A DNA stretch of 64,000 nt from Clostridium sp. AM34-11AC (lineage in GTDB: Bacteria; Bacillota; Clostridia; Lachnospirales; Lachnospiraceae), in contig NZ_QWGL01000008.1 in assembly GCF_003435375.1 (NCBI RefSeq), positions 49,849 through 113,848 of the forward strand. The letters run 5' to 3'. The translations under genes were made by a program, and so were the position numbers. The notes beneath the pieces were generated by a model. It saw nothing but the letters and a program-made list of their open reading frames with translations, searched no databases and had not been told where the DNA came from. Shown here piece by piece: positions 45,490 through 54,817 of the stretch (position 1 is its first letter; every line of letters begins with the position of its first letter).

Positions 45490-47639
45490 AGATAGCGGAA
45501 GGGAAAATTGCGGTTTTTGCGGGGACAACGGAAGGACGGGTTCTGGCATCCCGCCTTGCCGGAAGTCAGGTAGCGGCTGATGTGTTTGTTGCGACGGAAT
45601 ATGGAAAAGAGGAGATCCCGAAGGCTGAGAATCTTCAGGTCCATGACGGGCGTGTCGATGAGATCCAGATGGAGAAACTGTTTCAGGAAAAGAAGTATGA
45701 CTTGATCCTTGATGCAACCCATCCTTTTGCGGTGGTGGTCACGGCAAATATCAGGGAGGCGGCAGAAAAGACAGGGACCCCGCTTTTAAGGATCCTGCGG
45801 GATAAAAACGGTGAGAGAACAAATGTTTTCACTTCTGAAAACGGACCCCGTACTTTTGAAGATGACAACCAGAAAAAAAAGAACACAAAAACAGATATGG
45901 AAATGCCCGGAGAAAGTGCTTGGACAGAAACGGAAGGCATTTCAGACGGTTCAGACTGCCGGATCATCACGGTGGAGAATATTCAGGCGGCAGTGGACTT
46001 TTTAAAGACCACGGAAGGTCCGGTATTCGTCACGACGGGAAGTAAGGAGCTCTCCGCATTTTTAGCTCTCCCGGACTGGGAGACGAGAGTCTACGCGAGA
46101 GTCCTTTCCATGCCGGAGGTGGTAAAGACCTGTGCCGATATGGGCTTTTACGGCAGCCATCTGATCGCAATGCAGGGGCCCTTTGCGGAAGACTTAAATG
46201 TTGCAATGATGAAAGCGGTCCATGCGAAGTGGATGGTGACGAAGGAGTCCGGGAAGGCGGGCGGATTCGAGGAAAAGGTCAGTGCGGCGAAAAAAGCAGG
46301 TGTCGGTCTTGTCGTGATCGGAAGACCGGTGGAAGAAGGAATCTCGTTAGAAGAAGGAATTGCTTATCTGGAGGAGCATTTTGCTCTGGGAAGGTCAGTT
46401 AAAAATTCCGGGAAACGCCAGGTATTCCTTATCGGCACAGGACCCGGAAGCGAATCCTATCTAACCGGTGAGGCAAAAAAACGCCTCGACAAATGTGATC
46501 TGATCGTCGGCGCAAGCCGCTGTGTGAGACAGCTGGAAAGTTTCCACAAACCTGTATTTGAGGCATACCAGCCGGAAAAAATTGCGGACTATCTGGATGC
46601 CCACCCGGAGGTACAGGTGATCTGTGGAGCCATGTCCGGTGATACCGGATTTTACAGCGCAGCGGAAAAACTCGGTGCAGTGCTGGAACGCCGCGGAAAC
46701 TATACCGTGGAAGTAATTCCGGGGATCTCTTCCGTTGGATATTTTTTCGCGAAGATCCGGCGTCCCTGGGATCACGCGAAACTCTTCAGCATGCACGGGC
46801 AGGCGGCAAACTTCGCTTTGGAATTAAAGCGCTCCGGCAGTGCCTTTATCCTTGGCGGCGGCTCGGATTTCTATGAAACGATCTGCGGACAGCTCATCGA
46901 TCTTGGGATGCAGGAGACAAAGCTCTTTGCCGGGGAAAACCTGACACTTGAAGACGAACAGATCTTCACCTCCACTCCAGAGGAAATAAAGGGCAGGAAA
47001 GCCCCTTCACTGGCCGTCCTCTATGCGGAATGGACCGGGCCCCGAAGACCTTTATCCCACGGTATTTCCGATGAGGCGTTCACCCGCGGGAAGGTTCCGA
47101 TGACGAAGATGGAAGTCCGCACCGTGTCCGTGGCAAAGCTGGAACTCACGGAAAATTCCGTTCTCTACGATGTCGGAGCCGGAACAGGATCCGTCTCTGT
47201 GGAGTGCGCAGGCCTTTCCGATTCGGTGAAAGTCTATGCTATCGAGAAGAATTCGGAGGCCGTGGAGCTTCTCTATGAAAACCGGAAAAAATTCGCCCTC
47301 ACAAATCTGGAGATCATAGCGGGAACAGCGCCGGAAGCGTTAGAAGATCTTCCGGCGCCAACCCATGTCTTCATTGGCGGAAGCGGAGGACAGATGGAAG
47401 AGGTTATCGCATTATGCCTTAAGAAAAATCCTAAAACACGATTTGTTGTAAACCTCATCACTCCTGAGTCTCTGGCAGCAGTCCTTGAAGCCGCAAAGAC
47501 TCTCCCGGTGACAGAACCGGATCTTGTGACGCTTACTGCCGCAAGGTCCAAAAAAGTCGGTTCCAGCCATCTGATGATGGGGCAGAATCCGGTATGGATC
47601 GTGACGTTTGAGGGAAAAACCTGCATCAGCGGAATTTAA
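45486..47639 (+). CDS. cbiJET: CbiJ-CbiE-CbiT fusion (precorrin-6A reductase, C5/C15 methyltransferase and decarboxylase)
   Basis: A 717-residue three-part enzyme. Residues 1-300 are the reductase CbiJ/CobK (FAGTTEGRVLASRL, DATHPFAVVVTANI, ARVLSMPEVV). About 312-520 is CbiE, the C5 methylase (VFLIGTGPGSESYLTGEAKKRL, GAMSGDTGFYSAAEKL). About 535-717 is CbiT, with RGKVPMTKMEVR, VLYDVGAGTGSVSVECA and FIGGSGGQMEEVI, which decarboxylates and methylates C15. CbiE-CbiT (CobL) fusions are widespread; the added CbiJ is rarer. The CbiJ part has a 45-residue hydrophilic insertion at about 113-158. It overlaps cbiH by four bases. Confidence 0.93.
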   Translation: MKIAEGKIAVFAGTTEGRVLASRLAGSQVAADVFVATEYGKEEIPKAENLQVHDGRVDEIQMEKLFQEKKYDLILDATHPFAVVVTANIREAAEKTGTPLLRILRDKNGERTNVFTSENGPRTFEDDNQKKKNTKTDMEMPGESAWTETEGISDGSDCRIITVENIQAAVDFLKTTEGPVFVTTGSKELSAFLALPDWETRVYARVLSMPEVVKTCADMGFYGSHLIAMQGPFAEDLNVAMMKAVHAKWMVTKESGKAGGFEEKVSAAKKAGVGLVVIGRPVEEGISLEEGIAYLEEHFALGRSVKNSGKRQVFLIGTGPGSESYLTGEAKKRLDKCDLIVGASRCVRQLESFHKPVFEAYQPEKIADYLDAHPEVQVICGAMSGDTGFYSAAEKLGAVLERRGNYTVEVIPGISSVGYFFAKIRRPWDHAKLFSMHGQAANFALELKRSGSAFILGGGSDFYETICGQLIDLGMQETKLFAGENLTLEDEQIFTSTPEEIKGRKAPSLAVLYAEWTGPRRPLSHGISDEAFTRGKVPMTKMEVRTVSVAKLELTENSVLYDVGAGTGSVSVECAGLSDSVKVYAIEKNSEAVELLYENRKKFALTNLEIIAGTAPEALEDLPAPTHVFIGGSGGQMEEVIALCLKKNPKTRFVVNLITPESLAAVLEAAKTLPVTEPDLVTLTAARSKKVGSSHLMMGQNPVWIVTFEGKTCISGI

Positions 47640-47661
47640 TGATTATGAAGGAGCTGGAAAT

Positions 47662-49134
47662 ATGGATAAGGAGCGGATGAAGTGTTTGGTTCAGGATTCT
47701 CAGGCAGTTTCCGTCCGCTTTCCCCGGATCATGATTGCCGCGGAGAAGAGCGGTGGGGGGAAGACGTTGTTTACCTGTGCGCTGCTTTCTCTTTTGAAAG
47801 AGAAAATTCAGGAGGTTCGCGCGTTTAAGTGCGGGCCGGATTATATCGATCCGATGTTTCACCGGACGGTGCTGGAGATCCCGTCGAGAAATCTGGACAG
47901 CTTTTTTGCGGACGGGGATACGCTGAGATATCTGCTCGGCAGGGAAGTCCTCGAAATGGAGAAATTCCCGGAAAGCCGAATCGCTGTACTGGAGGGCGTC
48001 ATGGGCTTTTACGATGGACTTGGCGGTGTCTCGGAGCGGTCCAGTGCCTGGGAGGTGGCGGATCTCACGGATACGCCGGTGATCCTTCTGGTGGATATGA
48101 TGGGGCGGAGTCTTTCTGCTTTAGCGTCGATCAAGGGATTTCTTGATTACAAGGAGAAGAGCCATGTGACAGGGGTAGTCTTTAACCGGCTGTCACCGAT
48201 GTTGTATCCGAGATTAAAAGAGCGGGCAGAGCGGGAGCTTGGAATCCGGGTATTCGGGTATGTGCCGGAATTAAAGGATATGACGCTGGAGTCCCGCCAT
48301 CTGGGGCTTGTGATGCCGGAAGAGATTCCAGGGATCCGGGAACGGCTGGATCTGATCAAAGAAAAGGTTCGAGTGGGAATCAATCTGGATGGGATTATTG
48401 AGGAGGCTGGGAGAGCGGCAGAGATAGAAGTGAAATTGCCAGAAGCTGTAAGGCAGTTTTGTAATGTGGATTGCGGGACAGGTATTAAGAAAACAGTAGT
48501 TGCAGTCGCCAAAGATGAAGCTTTTTGCTTTTATTACGAGGATAATCTGGATATTCTGAGAAAACTTGGAGCGGAAATACAGTATTTTTCCCCGATCCAC
48601 GACAGAAACCTTCCGGTGGAAACCTGCGCAGTCTATCTTGGCGGCGGTTATCCGGAGCTTCATGCGAAAGCACTTTCAGAAAATATCAGTATGTGGAATG
48701 CGATCCGTCAGGCGGTGATGGAAGAGGTGCCGTGTATCGCGGAGTGCGGCGGATATCTGTATCTGAAGGATTCGATCGTGGATCCGGACGGCGTGGAATG
48801 GCCAATGGCAGGTGTGCTGCCGGGCAGCAGCCGTGACACGGGGAAGCTTGGGAGATTTGGGTATATTACTGTTACCTCAAAGAAAGAGGGACTGTTAGGA
48901 CCTGCGGGAATTGAATTCCGCGCCCATGAGTTCCACCACTGGGATTCGGAGGAGAACGGGACGGATTTCGCAGCAAAAAAGCCGGTGGGAACACGGGGCT
49001 GGGACTGCGGATATACAACGGAGAGCTTTTATGCAGGCTTCCCGCACTTGTATTTTTACAGTAATGTGAAAATTGCTGAGAATTTTATTAAATGTGCAGA
49101 AACGTGGAAAAAGAAAAATCTAGTAGTGAAATGA
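47662..49134 (+). CDS. cbiA: cobyrinate a,c-diamide synthase
   Basis: A 490-residue ATP- and glutamine-dependent amidase for side chains a and c. The N-terminal dethiobiotin synthetase-like domain has the P-loop EKSGGGKTLF (near residues 28-37) and FKCGPDYIDPMFH. The C-terminal class I glutaminase has nucleophile Cys362 in IAECGGYLYL and the His region in FRAHEFHHWDSE. ATG 47662 follows AAGGAG by ten bases, 22 bases after the CbiJ-E-T stop. Length is slightly above the family norm because of an N-terminal extension of about 18 residues. Confidence 0.95.
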   Translation: MDKERMKCLVQDSQAVSVRFPRIMIAAEKSGGGKTLFTCALLSLLKEKIQEVRAFKCGPDYIDPMFHRTVLEIPSRNLDSFFADGDTLRYLLGREVLEMEKFPESRIAVLEGVMGFYDGLGGVSERSSAWEVADLTDTPVILLVDMMGRSLSALASIKGFLDYKEKSHVTGVVFNRLSPMLYPRLKERAERELGIRVFGYVPELKDMTLESRHLGLVMPEEIPGIRERLDLIKEKVRVGINLDGIIEEAGRAAEIEVKLPEAVRQFCNVDCGTGIKKTVVAVAKDEAFCFYYEDNLDILRKLGAEIQYFSPIHDRNLPVETCAVYLGGGYPELHAKALSENISMWNAIRQAVMEEVPCIAECGGYLYLKDSIVDPDGVEWPMAGVLPGSSRDTGKLGRFGYITVTSKKEGLLGPAGIEFRAHEFHHWDSEENGTDFAAKKPVGTRGWDCGYTTESFYAGFPHLYFYSNVKIAENFIKCAETWKKKNLVVK

Positions 49135-50327
49135 AATATGACAGCAGAATGAAAATAAATATGACAGAAAAAACTTCAGTAGAAAAGACCTGGAAAGCAT
49201 ATCTGAATAAGATTGAACCGGCAGATCGAACTGCCATGGAGCTTGCGAAAAAGCGTTGGAATTCTGTGGCAAAACCCATCGGAAGTCTCGGAATTCTGGA
49301 GGAGGATATTATAAAGATCGCGGGGATCCGCGGGAACGCATCGGGAATGAAACTGGACCGGTCCGCACTGGCAGTCATGTGCGCGGATCATGGTGTCGTT
49401 GCGGAAGGGGTTTCCCAGACAGGTAAAGATGTGACGAGGATCGTTGCGGAAAACTTCACGAAAGGCGAGACATCCACCTCCAAGATGTGCCGGATCTCTG
49501 GAACTGACCTCTATCCGGTGGATATGGGAATGGATTGTGAGCCGACCGGGCAGAAAGAGCCTGACATGCACCGGATTTTGGACCGGAAAGTGGCAAGAGG
49601 ATCCGGAAATATCGCGAGGGAACCGGCGATGAGCAGAACCGGGTGTCTTCAGGCACTTCTTTCCGGCATAGATCTCGCATTCCGGTTGAAAGAGATGGGA
49701 TACGAAATTCTTGCCGCCGGGGAGATGGGAATCGGAAATACGACCCCTGCTGCCGCCATGAGCGCGGTGCTCACGGGGCTCTCTCCTGAAGAGGCGACCG
49801 GCCGGGGCGCCGGACTCTCTGACGCGGGACTTGAGAAGAAAAAAAAGGCAGTGGAGATGGCAGTTTCCCGTTTCTATGAGAAATATCCGGAATACCGGAA
49901 TGGAACAAAAGAACAATATGAGAGTGGAGAGCTGTCCGCTGCGACGGTGCTTGCAGAGCTTGGCGGTTTTGATCTCGCTGGAATGACGGGGCTATTCCTC
50001 GGCGGAGCGGCGGCAAAGATCCCGGTTTTGACGGATGGATTCCTCTCCACCGTCTCTGGCCTTCTGGCGGTTCTCATCAGGAAAGAGGCGAAGGACTATA
50101 TGCTCGCGTCCCATATCTCCACAGAACCTGCCGGGGCGGCGGTCCTTCAGATGCTGGATCTTCCGGCACCTCTTCACATGGGAATGCATCTCGGCGAGGG
50201 AAGCGGGGCGGTTGCCATGATCCCGCTTCTCAGGATGGGTGCAAAGGTATATGAGGAGATGAGCACATTTTCTGATATCTCTGTGGAACAGTACGTGGAC
50301 TATCAGGAGAAAGGAGAGCGGCCATGA
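49131..50327 (+). CDS. cobT: nicotinate-nucleotide-dimethylbenzimidazole phosphoribosyltransferase
   Basis: A 398-residue enzyme that makes alpha-ribazole phosphate, or its lower-ligand analogue, for the nucleotide loop. Signatures are AKPIGSLGILEEDI, MCADHGVVAEGVSQT, LAAGEMGIGNTTPAAA, TDGFLSTVSGLLAV and HMGMHLGEGSGAVAMIPLL with the catalytic Glu. The chosen ATG 49131 overlaps the cbiA stop (ATGA). ATGs at 49149 and 49161 are also possible; none has a strong ribosome site. The N-terminal 25 residues are extra relative to the family. It overlaps cobS by four bases. Confidence 0.93.
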   Translation: MKYDSRMKINMTEKTSVEKTWKAYLNKIEPADRTAMELAKKRWNSVAKPIGSLGILEEDIIKIAGIRGNASGMKLDRSALAVMCADHGVVAEGVSQTGKDVTRIVAENFTKGETSTSKMCRISGTDLYPVDMGMDCEPTGQKEPDMHRILDRKVARGSGNIAREPAMSRTGCLQALLSGIDLAFRLKEMGYEILAAGEMGIGNTTPAAAMSAVLTGLSPEEATGRGAGLSDAGLEKKKKAVEMAVSRFYEKYPEYRNGTKEQYESGELSAATVLAELGGFDLAGMTGLFLGGAAAKIPVLTDGFLSTVSGLLAVLIRKEAKDYMLASHISTEPAGAAVLQMLDLPAPLHMGMHLGEGSGAVAMIPLLRMGAKVYEEMSTFSDISVEQYVDYQEKGERP

Positions 50328-51079
50328 GGGCGGCATTTATCGCTTTTTCCATGTATTCCAGAATACCGATGCCGATGTTCGAGTGGAAAGAGGAGGACAT
50401 GAAATATGCCATGTGTTTCTTCCCGGCCATCGGCATGGTGATCGGGGCAGTATTTTACGGGATGTTTCTGCTGCTCTCATGGCTTCTTCCGGGAAGCTTT
50501 CTGGCAGCGGGAATCCTTCTCGCAGTTCCGATCTTCATCACAGGCGGAATCCACATGGATGGATTTATGGACACGTGTGATGCAAGGGCGTCCTACGGAG
50601 ACAGGGAGAAGAAACTCGCGATCTTAAAGGATACCCACACGGGGGCGTTCGCTGTGATCTTCGGCGCACTGTATCTGATCCTTTATGCGGCGGCATGTCT
50701 GGAGCTTGACCGGGAGACGGCGGTGCTTGTCTCGATCGGTTTTGTGATTTCAAGATCCTTAAGCGGACTCTCCACGGTGACATTCCCGGAGGCGAGAAAA
50801 CATGGGATGCTGGCAGATTTTATGAAGGACGCGAAAAAGAAGACGGTGGCGGTCTGGATGGTCATCCTGTTCCTTGCGGCAGCAGTTCTGGAACTTTTTC
50901 TGGGCGGCAGAATTGGGGGAATCATTCTATCAGCATCGATCCTGATCTTTTTCTACTACCGGCATATGGCAGTGAAGGAGTTCGGTGGGGTCACAGGAGA
51001 TCTGGCGGGATTTTTCCTGCAGATCTGTGAGCTTGGGATCCTCCTTGCGGCCGTGATCGGGAAGGCGGTGATCGGATGA
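50324..51079 (+). CDS. cobS: adenosylcobinamide-GDP ribazoletransferase (cobalamin 5'-phosphate synthase)
   Basis: A 251-residue membrane enzyme that joins adenosylcobinamide-GDP to alpha-ribazole, the final assembly step. Family marks are the N-terminal FSMYSRIPMP, then GGIHMDGFMDTCDARASYGDREKKLAILKDTH taken in parts (GGIHMDGFMDTCDA holds the acidic metal site) and GAFAVIFGAL. About six hydrophobic segments are spread through it. AAAGGAGAG in the cobT 3' end serves as ribosome site. It is bracketed by cobT and cobC, the partner steps. Confidence 0.94.
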   Translation: MRAAFIAFSMYSRIPMPMFEWKEEDMKYAMCFFPAIGMVIGAVFYGMFLLLSWLLPGSFLAAGILLAVPIFITGGIHMDGFMDTCDARASYGDREKKLAILKDTHTGAFAVIFGALYLILYAAACLELDRETAVLVSIGFVISRSLSGLSTVTFPEARKHGMLADFMKDAKKKTVAVWMVILFLAAAVLELFLGGRIGGIILSASILIFFYYRHMAVKEFGGVTGDLAGFFLQICELGILLAAVIGKAVIG

Positions 51080-51702
51080 AACTTTTCATGATCCGGCATG
51101 GGGCAACGGCCGGGAATCTGGAAAAACGGTATGTGGGCCGGACTGATGAGGGACTGACGGAGCAGGCAGTGTTCTTTCTGCGGGAAGAAGCACTGAAGCT
51201 TCGGGAGATTTCAGGAAACGTGGCAGCGATCATCACAAGCCCGATGAAGCGGTGTCTTGAGACGGCAGAAATTCTGTTCCCGGAGAAGCTATATGAACAT
51301 GTTCCGAGAATCCAGAAAGCCGGACTCTCCGAGTGTGATTTCGGAACCTTTGAGTATAAGAATTATCTGGAACTTTCCGGGGATGCGGAGTATCAGCATT
51401 TTATCGACACGCTGGGGAGAGAGGGATTTCCCGGCGGGGAGACCACGGAGGCGTTTAAAGCCCGGACAGTGAAGGCATTTCAGGAAATATGGAAGGAAAT
51501 TTCTTCTCAGGCTGAACAGGGGACTGACCGGACGCTCGTTTTTGTCGTTCATGGAGGAACGATCATGGCAGTCATGGAGGCATTTTCGGAGGAAAAGAAA
51601 AGTTACTATGACTGGCAGGTTGGGAACGGGGAAGGCGTTTTGGGAAAAATGGATGCGTCAGATGGACAGATCCGCAACGCGCGGATCATTAAAGCTAAAT
51701 GA
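51076..51702 (+). CDS. cobC: histidine phosphatase, probable alpha-ribazole phosphatase
   Basis: A 208-residue phosphoglycerate-mutase-fold phosphatase. The catalytic motif is IRHGATAGNLEKRYVGRTD, with the phospho-His in RHG; the second histidine lies in VVHGGTIMAV. ITSPMKRCLETAEIL and LSECDFGTFEYKNY are typical of CobC. Its location between cobS and cbiB supports dephosphorylation of alpha-ribazole 5'-phosphate. The four-base overlap with cobS couples them. By sequence alone another small-molecule phosphatase is possible. Confidence 0.9.
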   Translation: MKLFMIRHGATAGNLEKRYVGRTDEGLTEQAVFFLREEALKLREISGNVAAIITSPMKRCLETAEILFPEKLYEHVPRIQKAGLSECDFGTFEYKNYLELSGDAEYQHFIDTLGREGFPGGETTEAFKARTVKAFQEIWKEISSQAEQGTDRTLVFVVHGGTIMAVMEAFSEEKKSYYDWQVGNGEGVLGKMDASDGQIRNARIIKAK

Positions 51703-51748
51703 TCGATAACGAAACGTGTAAAGGAAAAGATGAAGGGAGAACAAAAAC

Positions 51749-52039
51749 ATGATACTTTTATTATCTGTATGCAGCATCGGATTTCTGATCTACGGTGCGT
51801 TGGTTGTAAGCGGCATCTACACGCCGATCAGCTCAAAGATCCTTGTGGAGGACGAAGAGCGGGCAAAATGGTGCCACACAGAGGGAGTCACAAAGATGCT
51901 CTGGGGGCTGGATCTGGCATTCTTTGTCATGTACCGATGCAGCGTATTTCCGGCAGTTTTATGGCTGGCGGCATTTCTTGTACTGACGGTGGTTATTATC
52001 ATCATGGCATATAAGAATAACGGAAAATATTTGAAATAG
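51749..52039 (+). CDS. small three-helix membrane protein in the cobalamin operon
   Basis: A 96-residue protein with hydrophobic segments at about 2-22, 50-66 and 67-88 and a short polar middle (SSKILVEDEERAKWCHTEGVTKM). I recognise no function; it resembles the small DUF3784-type membrane proteins of Firmicutes only in size and layout. AAGGGAGA lies eight bases before the ATG. It is inserted between cobC and cbiB, 46 bases after cobC and 129 bases before cbiB. A role in corrinoid metabolism would be guilt by association only. Confidence 0.7.
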   Translation: MILLLSVCSIGFLIYGALVVSGIYTPISSKILVEDEERAKWCHTEGVTKMLWGLDLAFFVMYRCSVFPAVLWLAAFLVLTVVIIIMAYKNNGKYLK

Positions 52040-52168
52040 AGTCCGTAAAGGATTCCTGAATTTTTTGTCCGCGGGGAAAAGGGCGACAGGCTCATATGCG
52101 TATGGAAACATAGTTTCGTTTGTGCAGCTGAAAACAGGAAAAATTACGGCAGATAAGGATGAATTTAC

Positions 52169-53155
52169 ATGATAGACAGAGTGGAACTTCTGGCGGTGAT
52201 CGCGCTTGGTTTTCTGCTGGATCAGGTCCTCGGCGATCCGCACTGGCTGTATCACCCAGTGCGGCTGATCGGGACATATATCAGTTTTCTGGAAAAAGGA
52301 ATACGGAAGATATTCGGAGACGGGGAACGGGCGCTGCTTGCGGGCGGCGTCGTCCTTGTCCTTTTTGTGACGGGAACGACGGCGGTCGTATCCGGCGGCA
52401 TTCTTTATGCCTGCGGGCGGATTTCCCCAGGGCTTAAATTTCTGGTCTCGGTGATCCTCTGCTATCAGCTATTTGCGGTGAGATCCTTAAAAGATGAGAG
52501 CATGAAGGTCTACCGGGAATTGAAAAAAGATGATTTACCGGCAGCCCGGTACGCGGTCTCCATGATCGTGGGCCGTGATACGGAACGTCTCGACATGACG
52601 GGAGTCACGAAAGCGGCGGTGGAAACTGTAGCGGAAAATACTTCGGACGGTGTCGCAGCCCCGCTTTTTTATATGACTCTTGGCGGCCCGGTCCTCGGCT
52701 GGATATATAAGGCAGTTAACACCATGGATTCCATGGTGGGATACAAGAACGACAAGTATCTTTATCTTGGAAGGGCGGCGGCAAAGCTTGACGATCTCCT
52801 GAACTTCATACCGGCGAGACTCTGCGCCTGCGTCATGATCTTCGCCTCCTATCTGCCATCAAAAGATCATGAATTTGACGGTTCCCATGCGAAGGAGATC
52901 TTTTTAAGGGACCGTTTCAACCACGCGAGCCCAAATTCCGCCCAGACGGAATCGGTCTGCGCCGGATCACTCAGGATCCGCCTTGCGGGAGATGCCTGGT
53001 ATTTTGGAAAACTTGTGAAGAAGAAATACATTGGGGATGATCTGAGGCCGGTAGAGATCGAGGATATTCCGCGGGCGAATAAGCTTCTTTACCGGACATC
53101 ATGGATCCTTATGGGACTCTGTGCGGTGGTGGAAATGGTTCTCAATTTATTGTAA
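52169..53155 (+). CDS. cbiB: adenosylcobinamide-phosphate synthase
   Basis: A 328-residue membrane enzyme that attaches the aminopropanol (or ethanolamine phosphate) linker to adenosylcobyric acid. Signatures are GFLLDQVLGDPHWLYHPVRLIG at the N terminus (in part LGDPHWLYHPVRL), IVGRDTERLDMTGVTKAAVETVAENTSDG (in part AAVETVAENTSDGVAAPLFY), AVNTMDSMVGYKN and HASPNSAQTESVCAGSL. There are four or so hydrophobic segments. The ribosome site before ATG 52169 is weak (AAGGATG). The threonine-phosphate decarboxylase partner (CobD) is not in the window. Confidence 0.94.
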   Translation: MIDRVELLAVIALGFLLDQVLGDPHWLYHPVRLIGTYISFLEKGIRKIFGDGERALLAGGVVLVLFVTGTTAVVSGGILYACGRISPGLKFLVSVILCYQLFAVRSLKDESMKVYRELKKDDLPAARYAVSMIVGRDTERLDMTGVTKAAVETVAENTSDGVAAPLFYMTLGGPVLGWIYKAVNTMDSMVGYKNDKYLYLGRAAAKLDDLLNFIPARLCACVMIFASYLPSKDHEFDGSHAKEIFLRDRFNHASPNSAQTESVCAGSLRIRLAGDAWYFGKLVKKKYIGDDLRPVEIEDIPRANKLLYRTSWILMGLCAVVEMVLNLL

Positions 53156-53260
53156 AGATGGTTTAGAGGCATAAAAACAGGATATGGCAGCAGTCGTAAT
53201 GCAGAGTATATACGATTATAAATTGTGTTAAAACGGCTGCAGCACTACGGAGGAATCAAA

Positions 53261-54817
53261 TTGGCAAAAGTAATCATGATCCAGGGAACGATGTCGAATG
53301 CTGGGAAAAGCTTTCTCGCGGCGGGGCTCTGCCGGATCTTTAAACAGGACGGGCTCAAGACCGCCCCGTTCAAATCCCAGAATATGGCATTAAATTCCTA
53401 TATCACAAAGGACGGTCTTGAGATGGGCCGTGCTCAGGTCATGCAGGCGGAGGCGGCGGGAATCGAACCCGAGGCGGCGATGAACCCGATCCTCCTAAAG
53501 CCCACCTCGAACATGGGCTCCCAGCTCATCGTAAACGGGGAGGTTCGTGGAAATTATCCGGCGGTGGAATATTTTAAGATGAAAAAGAGCCTGATCCCGG
53601 ATATCATGGATGCCTACAATTCCCTTGCATCCCGGTATGACGTGATCGTAGTGGAAGGGGCCGGAAGTCCTGCTGAGATCAATCTCCGGGAAAATGATAT
53701 CGTGAACATGGGACTGGCAGAGATGCTCGATGCACCGGTCCTTCTTGCGGGAGATATCGACCGGGGCGGGGTCTTCGCCCAGCTTTACGGAACCGCGGCA
53801 CTTTTGACAGAGGCGGAGAGAAGGCGGATCCGCGCCTTTGTGATCAACAAATTCCGCGGCGATAAGGAGATCTTAAAACCGGGGCTTGCCATGCTCTATG
53901 AGCGGATCCGGATCCCGTTCGCGGGTGTGATCCCATATATGGATGTGGATGTGGACGATGAGGACAGTCTCTCGGAGCGCCTGACCGGAAAACACGGTTC
54001 AGGGCCGCTGCTCGACCGATCCGGTCATGAGGCGTTTGCAAAGGTCACGGTCGTAAAACTTCCGCGGATCTCAAACTTCACGGACTTCAATTCCCTTGAG
54101 CGCCTTCCGGGAATTGCTCTTTCCTATGTGAGCCGGCCCGAAGAACTGACAGGATCCGATCTCATTATCATACCCGGAACAAAGAATACGATGGGGGATC
54201 TCAAATGGCTCCGCCAGAACGGGCTGGAGGCAGTGATCACACGGATGGCAGGAAAGGGAACGCCTGTTATCGGTGTGTGCGGTGGATTCCAGATGCTCGG
54301 AACGAGTCTCGACGATCCCTATGGGGTCGAGGAGGGCGGAACCATGCGGGGAATGGAGCTCTTACCGATCCGGACGATCTTCGCGGAGAAGAAGACGAGA
54401 ACGAGAGTAACCGGCACGGCGAGATTTTCGGAGGACGGCGAACCGGTTAAAATCTCCGGCTACGAGATCCATATGGGTGAGACGATCCGGGATGGTGGAA
54501 GGAATTTCTCGGAAATCTGTTGCAGTGATGGAACTGGCGGACATACAGCCGATACAAAAGAGGACGGCTGTGTATACAAAAATATATTCGGAACCTACGT
54601 CCATGGCGTTTTCGATACGGAAGAGATGCAGACAGCGGTTCGTAACTTCCTTGCAAAACAGAAAGGTGTCCGTCCGGACGAATACGAGAGCGGAGTGACC
54701 TTTTCCATGGCGAAATACAAAGAGGAACAGTACGATAAAATGGCAAAAATCATTCGGGAAAATCTCGATATGGATATGATCTACCGGATCTTAGAGCGAA
54801 AGGATGTGAGAGGATGA
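53261..54817 (+). CDS. cbiP: cobyric acid synthase
   Basis: A 518-residue glutamine amidotransferase that amidates side chains b, d, e and g. The N-terminal domain has the P-loop-like QGTMSNAGKSFLAAGLCR, PFKSQNMALNSYIT and EGAGSPAEINL. The C-terminal glutaminase has the nucleophile Cys340 in GVCGGFQMLG and the late His in YVHGVFD. Translation starts at TTG 53261, six bases after GGAGGA, giving LAKVIMIQG. An ATG-free upstream frame was rejected for lack of a site. It overlaps cbiC by four bases. Confidence 0.95.
   Translation: MAKVIMIQGTMSNAGKSFLAAGLCRIFKQDGLKTAPFKSQNMALNSYITKDGLEMGRAQVMQAEAAGIEPEAAMNPILLKPTSNMGSQLIVNGEVRGNYPAVEYFKMKKSLIPDIMDAYNSLASRYDVIVVEGAGSPAEINLRENDIVNMGLAEMLDAPVLLAGDIDRGGVFAQLYGTAALLTEAERRRIRAFVINKFRGDKEILKPGLAMLYERIRIPFAGVIPYMDVDVDDEDSLSERLTGKHGSGPLLDRSGHEAFAKVTVVKLPRISNFTDFNSLERLPGIALSYVSRPEELTGSDLIIIPGTKNTMGDLKWLRQNGLEAVITRMAGKGTPVIGVCGGFQMLGTSLDDPYGVEEGGTMRGMELLPIRTIFAEKKTRTRVTGTARFSEDGEPVKISGYEIHMGETIRDGGRNFSEICCSDGTGGHTADTKEDGCVYKNIFGTYVHGVFDTEEMQTAVRNFLAKQKGVRPDEYESGVTFSMAKYKEEQYDKMAKIIRENLDMDMIYRILERKDVRG

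Noticed and set aside
52040-52168. Cobalamin-riboswitch-like GC-rich stretch before cbiB
   Set aside because: GCGGGGAAAAGGGCGACAGG recalls riboswitch segments, but the conserved core and helices are missing and the spacer is too short.
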